Positions 8,050 to 15,075 of a stretch of DNA of 64,000 nucleotides are shown piece by piece. The DNA comes from Bacillus sp. BHET2. Lineage in GTDB: Bacteria > Bacillota > Bacilli > Bacillales > Bacillaceae_B. The stretch's first letter is position 1. Each line of letters begins with the position of its first letter. The notes beneath the pieces are model-generated. The model was not told where the DNA came from and ran no database searches. It was given only the letters and a program-made list of their open reading frames with translations. Made by a program: the position numbers and the translations under genes. The stretch spans positions 1-64,000 of the forward strand of contig NZ_VCQN01000007.1 in assembly GCF_005938125.1 (NCBI RefSeq), read 5' to 3'.

Positions 8050-8949
8050 TTGAAAAGAAATATCCAACCAACACCAGATACTATGAAAGAATGGATAAAA
8101 ACGTATATACCAGATAAAGATCTCTTTTTCCTCCCAGAGACCAACCTTGCTAGTTTTAAAGAATACGTAAGGAATGCCTTGGTCATTCCTCACGAAGAAT
8201 TCATGAATCATTCATCTTATAAACAGGTACAACTTGCAAATAGCTATGAGTATTGGAATCTATCAAAGGAAGTTGCCTATGTACTTGTGACACCTCCAGG
8301 CTGGGTGGATCATCTACCAGCTGAAAAGAAAAACGAACTCTTTCATATTCAAGTGGCAGTGGGTCGGGGATTGATCCATCCAGTCTCTGACTTCTCTGTA
8401 GACACATCATCCCTCAGTGGAAATATGATAGAAGTGAAGGGTGAGGAGTATCTAGTCCTTCATAAAGCGATGTGGGAAGACCTCTCTTATAGTTGTAAGG
8501 AAGACCTCATGAAAGATATTGCCCAACAATGGGAGGATTGGACTTGCTATGATTATCCAATCAAAACACCACCACACTTAATAACGTTTGCAAACACCTT
8601 TCCATCCAGAGCAGGAAGTAATTGTTTATCGGCCACCCTGTTCGCCATTACCCAACAGGAATGGATCGTACATGAATGGGTCCATCCTCAAACGTTTCTT
8701 CAACGATTAGAACTTGAACATTATCGCGTCATCTCATCTCAGGGTTTGAGAGCAGGCGATGTGGTTACTTGGGAAAATTCAGACGGGATCATTCTACACG
8801 CATCTTTTTGCATAGACGATCACTTCTTCTTTAACAAACGCGGACAAACCTTTTTTAATGCTTGGAGTATTGTGCATCTTGATGATCTAAAAGAAGATTG
8901 GGGCCGATATAGTATGAAGATCTTTCGGAAGGCAGTTTCGATTAAGTAA
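8050..8949 (+). CDS. uncharacterised protein with NlpC/P60-like C-terminal domain
   Basis: 299 residues, no signal peptide. The C-terminal third shows the layout of a papain-like NlpC/P60 fold: Cys192 at the start of a helix (SNCLSATLFA), a GDVV strand at 236-239, His250 in IILHASF, and a polar N270 near TFFNAWS. The N-terminal part (1-180) is unknown, with several Trp-rich stretches (YEYWNLSKEVAYVL, GWVDHLP). It may be a cytosolic cysteine peptidase or amidase, or act on incoming peptidoglycan. The fold call is mine from motif order only. TTG start; upstream RBS weak. Confidence 0.5.
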   Translation: MKRNIQPTPDTMKEWIKTYIPDKDLFFLPETNLASFKEYVRNALVIPHEEFMNHSSYKQVQLANSYEYWNLSKEVAYVLVTPPGWVDHLPAEKKNELFHIQVAVGRGLIHPVSDFSVDTSSLSGNMIEVKGEEYLVLHKAMWEDLSYSCKEDLMKDIAQQWEDWTCYDYPIKTPPHLITFANTFPSRAGSNCLSATLFAITQQEWIVHEWVHPQTFLQRLELEHYRVISSQGLRAGDVVTWENSDGIILHASFCIDDHFFFNKRGQTFFNAWSIVHLDDLKEDWGRYSMKIFRKAVSIK

Positions 8950-8973
8950 AGAATTCATAGGGAGGAGCTACCA

Positions 8974-9213
8974 ATGAATACATTCAAAGAACTGACCTCA
9001 AGTTTTATACTAATCATCAGCTGGTTTCTATTTGCCATAAGTGCTTATCTCCTTTATTGGACGATTATTATGCCTGAATATGCCATCATTCCAATTCTGA
9101 TTATTATAGCTATTGGTTTATTGTGTTTTTACAGTTCAAGAAAATTGGATGGTAGAAAAAAGCTAATAAATAAATTTCGCGAATTTGAGATTGAAAGGGA
9201 GAGAAGCATATGA
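8974..9213 (+). CDS. small two-TM membrane protein
   Basis: 79 residues with two hydrophobic helices (about 10-30 and 35-53) and a charged tail (RKLDGRKKLINKFREFEIERER). ATG 8974 behind GGGAGGAG. Its stop overlaps the start of the next VOC gene (ATGA), so the two are probably co-translated. Family not recognised. Confidence 0.65.
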   Translation: MNTFKELTSSFILIISWFLFAISAYLLYWTIIMPEYAIIPILIIIAIGLLCFYSSRKLDGRKKLINKFREFEIERERSI

Positions 9214-9581
9214 ATAAATCATTCATTGAACAGGTCCATTACATTAGAATTCCTGTGAAAGATCTAGCACGTTCAGCCAAATGGTACACAGATGTGTTAG
9301 GGCTTCAGTTAGTAAATCAGAATGAGGAACTTGCGGCTATCAAAGTAAATGAAGGACCTTTCTTACTGATCCTCATCCCAACGGAAGATGTAACCTTTTC
9401 CCATTTTACAGTTAATCAAGAACAAGAATTTGGCATAGGGTTTACAAGTTCTGATCTTGAAAATTTTCATCAACACTTAATGGCTTATCAAGTTAAGGTT
9501 GAAGAGATAAAAGAAGATAACGGTCATGCCTTTTTCCACTTTTATGATCCAGATGGTAATAAGCTGCAAGCCCACTGGTAA
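9210..9581 (+). CDS. VOC-family (glyoxalase-like) protein
   Basis: 123 residues; HYIRIPVKDLARSAKWYTDV near the start and GIGFTSSDLENFHQHL mid-protein give the paired VOC modules, with the C-terminal HFYDPDGNKLQAHW typical of glyoxalase-like dioxygenase-superfamily members. Cytosolic; substrate unknown. It overlaps the upstream membrane-protein gene by 4 bp and is followed by a strong terminator, so the 8974-9581 pair (perhaps with 8050) forms an operon. Confidence 0.85.
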   Translation: MNKSFIEQVHYIRIPVKDLARSAKWYTDVLGLQLVNQNEELAAIKVNEGPFLLILIPTEDVTFSHFTVNQEQEFGIGFTSSDLENFHQHLMAYQVKVEEIKEDNGHAFFHFYDPDGNKLQAHW

Positions 9582-9594
9582 TATGGCATTCAGA

Positions 9595-9632
9595 AAGCCG
9601 ATTTCCGAACGTAACGGAAATCGGCTTTTTTA
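9595..9632 (+). terminator. Rho-independent terminator after VOC gene
   Basis: Perfect 13-bp stem AAGCCGATTTCCG (9595-9607) / CGGAAATCGGCTT (9615-9627) followed by T's. Confidence 0.9.
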
Positions 9633-9727
9633 ATTGAATTTTAGAAATACTATTGGCTATTCAGTTAAACTGTAATAAATTGTTATTAAGCTAAACTATA
9701 TAGTTGAACTGTATAAAGGGTGAGAGT

Positions 9728-9832
9728 ATGAAACATAAATTATTACCGTTGTCTGAAACCATGCATTATATTTTATTAGCTCTGCGTGAGCCGCTCCATG
9801 GCTACGCCGTCATGCAGAAGATTTCGTTATAA
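9728..9832 (+). pseudogene. padR-family regulator fragment (first 34 residues)
   Basis: ATG behind GGGTGAGAG encodes 34 residues, with SETMHYILLALREPLHGYAV, the classic start of the PadR winged-helix domain, and then stops. The rest of the regulator (about 70-140 residues) is missing. The break falls at TTATAAGGGGGAATA, which looks like the opening of the array's boundary repeat, and the HAD gene follows at once. A 12-bp palindrome AACTATATAGTT at 9694-9705 upstream could be the former operator. Confidence 0.7.
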
Positions 9833-9849
9833 GGGGGAATACCAAACAA

Positions 9850-10383
9850 ATGAATATTGAAGCAGTTTTCGTTGACCGTGATGGAACGATTGGGGGTACT
9901 GGACACTTTATTCACCCGAAAGATTTCTCACTATATTCGTTCAGTAGAGCTGCATTACAAATTTTAAAGGATCATAATATTAAATCTTTTGCCTGTACGA
10001 ATCAACATAGAATTAGTAGAGGAGAAGCTACTCTCGTTGATTTTTATAAGGAATTTCAATCATTTGAATTTGATGATGCATTTATTTGTCCTCATCGTTC
10101 AGATGATGATTGCCATTGTCATAAGCCAAAACCAGGAATGCTTTTGGAAGCATCACAAAAATATAAGTTAGATTTAACAAAAACTGTATTTATCGGTGAC
10201 GTTGGTTCAACTGAAATGTTGGCAGCTCATTCTGTTGGAGCCATGAAGGTTTTAGTGCTTACAGGATGGGGATATGGTTCTCTAAATCAATACAGGGACA
10301 ACTGGGCAGAGATTGAACCGGATTATGTTGCTGAAAACCTTTTAGATGCTGTTAAATGGTTCATAGGTAAAAGTAAAGAATAA
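9850..10383 (+). CDS. HAD-IIIA phosphatase, GmhB-like
   Basis: 177 residues. Motif I VDRDGT (Asp9, Asp11), motif II Thr/Ser in FACTNQ, a zinc-loop CPHRSDDDCHCHKPKPGM as in heptose-1,7-bisphosphate phosphatases (GmhB), and motif IV FIGDVGST. A cytosolic phosphatase of a sugar phosphate or related metabolite. Gram-positive GmhB-like proteins often act in unknown pathways, so the heptose substrate is not implied. It lies directly after the padR stub and before repeat copy G. Confidence 0.75.
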   Translation: MNIEAVFVDRDGTIGGTGHFIHPKDFSLYSFSRAALQILKDHNIKSFACTNQHRISRGEATLVDFYKEFQSFEFDDAFICPHRSDDDCHCHKPKPGMLLEASQKYKLDLTKTVFIGDVGSTEMLAAHSVGAMKVLVLTGWGYGSLNQYRDNWAEIEPDYVAENLLDAVKWFIGKSKE

Positions 10384-10402
10384 TATGTAAATGCACAACA
10401 AA

Positions 10403-10463
10403 CGGGGCAATAAGGGTAGAATAACTAATTGATTCTGAAAACCCTTCATTGGGGAGGTTAATG
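10403..10463 (+). repeat. cassette-boundary repeat, copy G (diverged)
   Basis: CGGGGCAATAAGGG, ATAACTAATTGATTCTG, then CCCTTCATTGGGGAGGTTAA. Arms AAGGGT / ACCCTT pair, and opening and tail match the family. Begins 20 bp after the HAD gene stop. Confidence 0.55.
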
Positions 10464-10548
10464 GAGAAGAAATTTTACGTGTTTATATTTCAGAAAATAA
10501 AACTTTTTTGTTTCTTTTTACCATATAACTAAATGAGGGGAGGATAAT

Positions 10549-11040
10549 ATGGAAAAGAAAATTTTCATCCTAGTACTTATATTCATTCTGGTGGCCTGTT
10601 CCAATCATAGTGCATATGAATTACCAATCACAAAGTATCCTCAATCATTCCAAGAAGAAGTAAGCAAGTTGCCAGAAGATATTCGAGATAAGATGAAGGT
10701 GCCAACAAAGTTCCCTTTCAATGTTGCATTTTTTAGGTTCTCCATTACCCCTGTTTATGCTTCGGTGGAGTACGAACCTGTGGATGGTGAATTGAGTGAT
10801 AAGGTGAATCTTATCTTTACTACATATTATAATGATAAAATTGATTCACCAAAGAGTTATGAATCTATCGAGTTAAGTAATGGGGAAAAAGCAATTTTGA
10901 AAAAAGATGAGGAAGAATTAAAAGTATTAGAGTGGGCTGACGATGGAGATGTTCAACAATTGGCAGTAATGTTTAGGGAGACTAAAGTGACTAATGAAGA
11001 ACTTAAAATGATGGCTGATTCATTAATCACAGTAAAATAA
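10549..11040 (+). CDS. lipoprotein of unknown function
   Basis: 163 residues; signal peptide with lipobox LVAC (Cys17). The mature part has KVPTKFPFNVAFFRFSITP followed by beta-rich segments (VNLIFTTYYN, KAILKKDEEELKVLEWADDG), resembling the C-terminal domains of DUF4367-type Bacillus lipoproteins. Extracellular and membrane-tethered. ATG behind GGGGAGGATAAT. Function unknown; the family resemblance is tentative. Confidence 0.65.
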   Translation: MEKKIFILVLIFILVACSNHSAYELPITKYPQSFQEEVSKLPEDIRDKMKVPTKFPFNVAFFRFSITPVYASVEYEPVDGELSDKVNLIFTTYYNDKIDSPKSYESIELSNGEKAILKKDEEELKVLEWADDGDVQQLAVMFRETKVTNEELKMMADSLITVK

Positions 11041-11155
11041 ACTTGTTCATTTAAAGAGGGCTGGAACACAAGCAGGAGGTGTTTATAAATTGAGTTTCAA
11101 AATGTTCTTTTTATATCTCTTGTCCTTTATTGGGTTCTCATTAATTGATTTCTAG

Positions 11156-11317
11156 AAAAAGATAATTTGTAATGAAATTGCTGATGATTGGGAACACAAT
11201 CCAACAGGTGGAGGAAGAGAAAAAGGACTTACCTTTCAATTCTTTTGGGTATCATCTGATGAAGAAGTTGAACTAATAAGAGGTCACGCAGACTATTTAA
11301 CGTCAATTTTCAATTAA
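11156..11317 (+). pseudogene. C-terminal remnant, NUDIX hydrolase-like
   Basis: An open frame of 53 codons without a start, preceded by a stop at 11153. It reads NEIADDWEHNPTGGGREKGL, then TFQFFWVSSDEEVELIRGHADYL. The EKGLTFQFFWV pattern is that of the last part of Bacillus NUDIX proteins. The catalytic NUDIX box is absent, so this is a leftover. Followed 30 bp later by repeat copy H, as for intact units. Confidence 0.4.
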
Positions 11318-11346
11318 TAAGAAATTATGTAGCTCTTATTCCATAT

Positions 11347-11420
11347 AAGGGGACAATAGCTGAAGATCAGCTAATTGATCACAGGCTATTGTCCATATTC
11401 AATTATAGGGGCAGTCTAAC
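11347..11420 (+). repeat. palindromic cassette-boundary repeat, copy H
   Basis: GGACAATAGC (11351-11360) pairs perfectly with GCTATTGTCC (11385-11394) around TGAAGATCAGCTAATTGATC. The tail TTCAATTATAGGGGCAGTCT matches copy D. This copy is closest to what I would take as the consensus. Confidence 0.8.
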
Positions 11421-11535
11421 TGAAAAAATACTGGATTAATAAGGCATAACCTAAAACAGGGTTACGCCTCTTTTTGTTGAATAGTTAGTTAAGTAGCTCA
11501 TTTTAGAGACGATAAAAAATAAGTGGGTGGAAATT

Positions 11536-12177
11536 TTGAATGGATTGTCCAATAAGCAGGCCTTTAAAAATATAACTAAATATACTGAAGAAATGAAAGA
11601 GAAGATGCACGCGTCTGGGGCAGGGTTAGTCATTATGAAGGAAAACAAAATCGTATACGAGTGGTATTCTGGTACCCATCATTTTGAAATGGGAGCTAGG
11701 AACATAGATCGTTCCTCACAATTTAACGTATATTCAACTAGGGTTACATATGTAGGTTTGGCAGCTGCAATAGCTGTGTTTGAAGGATGCTTAAATCTTG
11801 AGGATAAAATCAGTGACTATTTTAATGAATTGGATAAAGAAGTTTTAGGTGAGACGACGGTTAGACATCTGATTACCAGGTGTACTGGTTTAAAGATTAA
11901 GAATGAACAGGTTCAAAGGGTATTTGATTTAGGAACCAACATTGAAGGGAAACGTCCTGACTTATTAGCTAAAATCGTCAAGCAAGCTACCGGAAAAACA
12001 GTTAATCAAATACTTGGGGCTTCTGGTTGTGCTTGTCTTGTCATTCCTCAATTTAATGTTGTTGCTGTAAGGATGTATAACAGTTTATACACATATGAGA
12101 ATAAAAATTTTGATTACATACAGGATATACAAACGTTTGGAAACTTGGTTGTAAAGGAAATTAAATTACAACAATAA
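11536..12177 (+). pseudogene. decayed beta-lactamase-family serine hydrolase
   Basis: The first 140 residues follow the class C/esterase pattern (GAGLVIMKENKIVYEWYSG, FNVYSTRVTYVG, HLITRCTGL). The expected catalytic SxxK is STRV, so the general-base Lys is lost. The sequence then jumps from TGKTVNQIL to GASGCACLVIPQFNVVAVRM; roughly 100 residues of the middle, including the Tyr-motif region, are absent. At about 213 residues it is well short of the usual 320-350. Probably inactive. TTG 11536 has GGGTGG before it; a GTG at 11527 is the alternative start. Confidence 0.6.
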
Positions 12178-12283
12178 CGGAAGAACATCCATTGACCTCA
12201 TGTTACTGCAGTTACAAGCTTATTCAACAATCGGTTAATGGAATAAGAGTTTCATGCACTACTATTATAAAGGATGTGTAACT

Positions 12284-12919
12284 ATGTCAGTTGTAGGTAT
12301 TCTAGGAATGACTCATGATGAAGAAATGCAAAAAAAGTATAATTTTCCGTTGTCCCTATTGAAAGAATTAATAGTAGAATTTAAGCCTGATGTAATTTGT
12401 GGAGAAGTTCATCCATTAAGCTGGGAGCTCTACTTAAATAAAGGTGAATCATTTGGCATTCTAGGAGAGACACAAATTGAGTATCCTAATCTGATATTCC
12501 CCTTATGTCATGAAAAGGATATTAAGTTTGTTCCAGTGAATTGGTTTGAAGAAGATGTATTTAAAGAGGGTCCTTTTGATATGTATGATGCAGATACAAA
12601 GAGTAAGTTAGAGAAAGAGTTAGAGAGTTGGAATGATAAAAAACTATCGGCATGGAATGAAGGGAATATCCCTTTTAACTCATTCAAATACGATGCAATT
12701 ACAAATGAAATGTATAACTGGTTACATTCAGTTAATCCCAACGTTCAAAATATTATATGGAATGCCCGACACTATATTATGGCTGCACGGGTTAAAAATG
12801 CTTCTAAGAAGTACCCAAATAAAAGAATTCTTTGCATTCACGGAGCTGACCATAATTACTGGTATTATCAAGCGCTAAAAGCGGAGGAAGGTATTGAGTT
12901 GGTATATCCATTGAAATAA
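12284..12919 (+). CDS. uncharacterised protein, possible TraB/ChaN/EreA-like fold
   Basis: About 211 residues, no signal peptide. VVGILGMTHDEE, then DVICGEVHPLSWELYL, and near the end ILCIHGADHNYWYYQAL: an early strand followed by a Glu/His pair and a late strand with an Asp-His. This order is like the TIKI/TraB/ChaN and erythromycin-esterase fold (ExxH and late HG...H motifs). I make that link from pattern only. ATG 12284 has AAGGATG 8 nt upstream; an earlier in-frame ATG at 12254 has no RBS. Confidence 0.5.
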   Translation: MSVVGILGMTHDEEMQKKYNFPLSLLKELIVEFKPDVICGEVHPLSWELYLNKGESFGILGETQIEYPNLIFPLCHEKDIKFVPVNWFEEDVFKEGPFDMYDADTKSKLEKELESWNDKKLSAWNEGNIPFNSFKYDAITNEMYNWLHSVNPNVQNIIWNARHYIMAARVKNASKKYPNKRILCIHGADHNYWYYQALKAEEGIELVYPLK

Positions 12920-12930
12920 AACTACTCAAC

Positions 12931-12988
12931 AACCGGAGGCTATAACTGAAGATCGGTTTGCGGTTCTTTATTCAGTTATGGCGTTATT
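12931..12988 (+). repeat. cassette-boundary repeat, copy I
   Basis: Perfect 9-bp arms ATAACTGAA (12942-12950) / TTCAGTTAT (12971-12979) with GATCGG in the loop; starts about 12 bp after the preceding stop codon. The GGGG opening and the tail are diverged. Confidence 0.6.
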
Positions 12989-13073
12989 GATATGGTAAAA
13001 GAAGGAGTTTGTTTTGTTTTCTTGAATATATAATTTAACCAAAATTATTTAGGGGAAAAGGAGCGATCTTATT

Positions 13074-13424
13074 ATGTTGATAAAAGGTTTCGGTGGAATA
13101 TTTTGGAGGACTAAAAATCTAGATGAGATAAAAAAATGGTACAGTGATGTGCTGAAGATTGAGATAGAAAATTGGAATGGGACGATTATTAAATCTCATC
13201 CGGAAAATGATACAATTTTGTCTTTCTTTTCAGAAGATGACACCTACTTCCCAACTGAACAGCAAGTAATGTTAAATTTTCAGGTTTATAATCTAAACGA
13301 GATGATTGAACATCTTGAACAAATGGGTGTATCTCTTGCAAAGGAAAAAGAGGTTGGTGAATTTGGTAAGTTTATTTGGATTAAAGATCCGGAAGGTAGA
13401 TTGATTGAGTTATGGGAGAAATAA
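13074..13424 (+). CDS. VOC-family (glyoxalase-like) protein
   Basis: 116 residues; FGGIFWRTKNLDEIKKWYSD at the start, MLNFQVYNLNEMIEHLEQMG in the middle and the closing IWIKDPEGRLIELWEK are standard VOC strand-helix units, the last Glu being the usual metal ligand. Cytosolic, unknown substrate. ATG 13074 with GGAGCG about 10 nt upstream. Last intact unit of the + strand accessory array. Confidence 0.85.
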   Translation: MLIKGFGGIFWRTKNLDEIKKWYSDVLKIEIENWNGTIIKSHPENDTILSFFSEDDTYFPTEQQVMLNFQVYNLNEMIEHLEQMGVSLAKEKEVGEFGKFIWIKDPEGRLIELWEK

Positions 13425-13498
13425 AGGATTGTAGTTATTTTATTTTCCCTGTTAATGGCAGTTAAACAAAGTGAAAACTGTTTTTTAGTTAGGGTATA

Positions 13499-13686
13499 AT
13501 GGTTTCTAAGATTGCTCAATCAAAAGCGGATTTGGATAAAGAAGAGTATCAAGAATTAACATCGGGGTTGATACCTCTAACGGAGTAAATGTAAAAGAGT
13601 TACCACCTGAATCACAAAGTGAATTCCTCGCAGTGAGAGAATACCTTGAGTATGTAAATAACAAACAAATCAACTTCGAAGAATAA
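13499..13686 (+). pseudogene. frameshifted remnant of an unknown small gene
   Basis: Two overlapping short frames: one reads MVSKIAQSKADLDKEEYQEL, and the other, after a GGGG run near 13564, reads DTSNGVNVKELPPESQSEFL and on to QINFEE. Both have gene-like composition and meet at the G-run, so a single-base slip probably broke one gene of about 60 residues. I do not recognise it. Confidence 0.35.
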
Positions 13687-13743
13687 ATATCAATAAAGCC
13701 GTGTCCGAAAAGTGATTTTTTAAACATTTCTCTAATAAAATTG

Positions 13744-13785
13744 AAAGCCAAAAATGCTGATAAATCAACATTCTTGGCTTTTTAA
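13744..13785 (+). terminator. imperfect Rho-independent terminator
   Basis: AAAGCCAAAAATGCTGA (13744-13760) pairs with TCAACATTCTTGGCTTT (13765-13781) with two or three mismatches, followed by T's. Closes the + strand array. Confidence 0.65.
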
Positions 13786-13835
13786 TTTGTGCTCATTTAG
13801 CAGGAAAACGGACGATTTAGACAGCCCCTACACGC

Positions 13836-14021
13836 TTACTTACCAAGTATGGCCATGATGCCTTTAAAGATAAGGAAGAGAGAGAATATAAGAATTGCTA
13901 AAATGCCGATGATGTCTGTGACCGGGGAAACGCTTTCTAAGAACGTTCCAGCTAATGGAAGCTTCAATAAGGCGAAACCGGAAAGAATACCCGCAAGTAA
14001 TAAAAGAATAAAACGATCCAT
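13836..14021 (-). CDS. small two-TM membrane protein
   Basis: 61 residues with two hydrophobic helices (3-20 and 36-58). The ATG at 14021 has GAGAGGAGG about 8 nt upstream, which argues that it is a real gene. First gene of the core-like region, on the opposite strand to the accessory array. Family not recognised. Confidence 0.65.
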   Translation of the reverse strand: MDRFILLLLAGILSGFALLKLPLAGTFLESVSPVTDIIGILAILIFSLFLIFKGIMAILGK

Positions 14022-14152
14022 TTTGTCATTCCTCCTCTCAAGGTATTATATGTATGAAGGGAGGAGAAGATGATGCTCAAGGAAAAAAATAACTGTCGGC
14101 TGAAACGAAGCTCCTTGGATCAGAGTCTATCAGGCTATGAGATTTTGAAGGA

Positions 14153-14815
14153 CTAAACCATCTTTCTCAGATCCCCATCCATTTCTTCCTGGACTTCCTT
14201 CACCATTTGTGGAGAATCCTTGATGATCTTCCCTATATAAATGAAACCAGCCACTGTGATCCCAGTCATGATCCAGCTGAACGCCTGACGTAGAAGGATT
14301 CCTTTATCAAAGGCTTCAACCCCGTATTCTAAAATCAGCCATGTTTTGAAGATGGCAAAAATCCCACTTCTTAAAGCGAAACAGAGGGTGATCAATTGAA
14401 AGACGCGATAAACGGGCTTCTTATAATAGAGGCGCTTACTGAATGTGCGGTCGTACCCTTGAAGCTCGGCGAAATCGAGTCCAAAGTAAAGGGGAATGGG
14501 TTTTCTGATGATCATGGTGAATAAGAAAAACAAGCTTAGTGCAGCGGCATAATAGACATTATTCCAAAGGAGCTGTAAGGACGAACCGGCGAGTACATCA
14601 ATCAAGGTACCGATAATCAAAGTGAGCAAAATAAACAGGCCAAAGGTATTCACTTTTTTCATTTCAATAAAGCGGTAGATGGTATAAATGATTCCTGGAA
14701 CAGAAGAAAGGAGCATAGCATAATAATCCCCGGTATAATCCCTCATCACATTCCACATCAAGAGTGGGAGTGCTACATAAATCATTAGATCCAATAGGAC
14801 AATATTTTTCTTCAA
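14153..14815 (-). CDS. VC0807-like multi-TM membrane protein
   Basis: 220 residues, six hydrophobic segments, with the cytosolic stretch PIPLYFGLDFAELQGYDRTF that I associate with the VC0807/intracellular-septation-related membrane family (often annotated DUF3159-like). Plasma membrane; function unknown. TTG start at 14815 behind GGGAAGG. Single gene; no operon partner. Confidence 0.7.
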   Translation of the reverse strand: MKKNIVLLDLMIYVALPLLMWNVMRDYTGDYYAMLLSSVPGIIYTIYRFIEMKKVNTFGLFILLTLIIGTLIDVLAGSSLQLLWNNVYYAAALSLFFLFTMIIRKPIPLYFGLDFAELQGYDRTFSKRLYYKKPVYRVFQLITLCFALRSGIFAIFKTWLILEYGVEAFDKGILLRQAFSWIMTGITVAGFIYIGKIIKDSPQMVKEVQEEMDGDLRKMV

Positions 14816-14986
14816 TACAATCAGCCTTCCCTGTTATCTTGTTACTATGGATACGAATGGAAGAGGTTGAGGTTTCAAAAAGATGTTTTTTTTATCCAGA
14901 AATGTTATTTGTGATAAAGTATCTGCTGTCTGTCAACGAAGATTTAACATTCTCGTAAACTATTTGTCTTCTTATTAAACTTCTTA

Positions 14987-15042
14987 TTGAGATACCTTCT
15001 CAATTACACTATACTAGTAAATAGTAATGAGAATCATTCTCG
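14987..15042 (+). promoter_or_regulatory. sigma-A promoter with Fur box
   Basis: -35 TTGAGA (14987-14992), 17-bp spacer, -10 TATACT (15010-15015), then a palindromic Fur-type box TAATGAGAATCATTCTC (15025-15041) over the expected transcription start. Predicts repression by iron-loaded Fur of the lipoprotein-cytochrome operon. Confidence 0.85.
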
Positions 15043-15075
15043 GATGGTTCCGATTGTTGAGAGGGGTTACATAGA

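Noticed and set aside
2431..12988. Classical integron attC sites
   Set aside because: No RYYYAAC...GTTRRRY pair with the expected spacing in the copies I inspected, and no intI in the window. The likeness is in layout only.
13703..13785. End of an insertion sequence (GTGTCCGAAAAGTG word)
   Set aside because: No transposase and no matching inverted end; the rest is an ordinary terminator.
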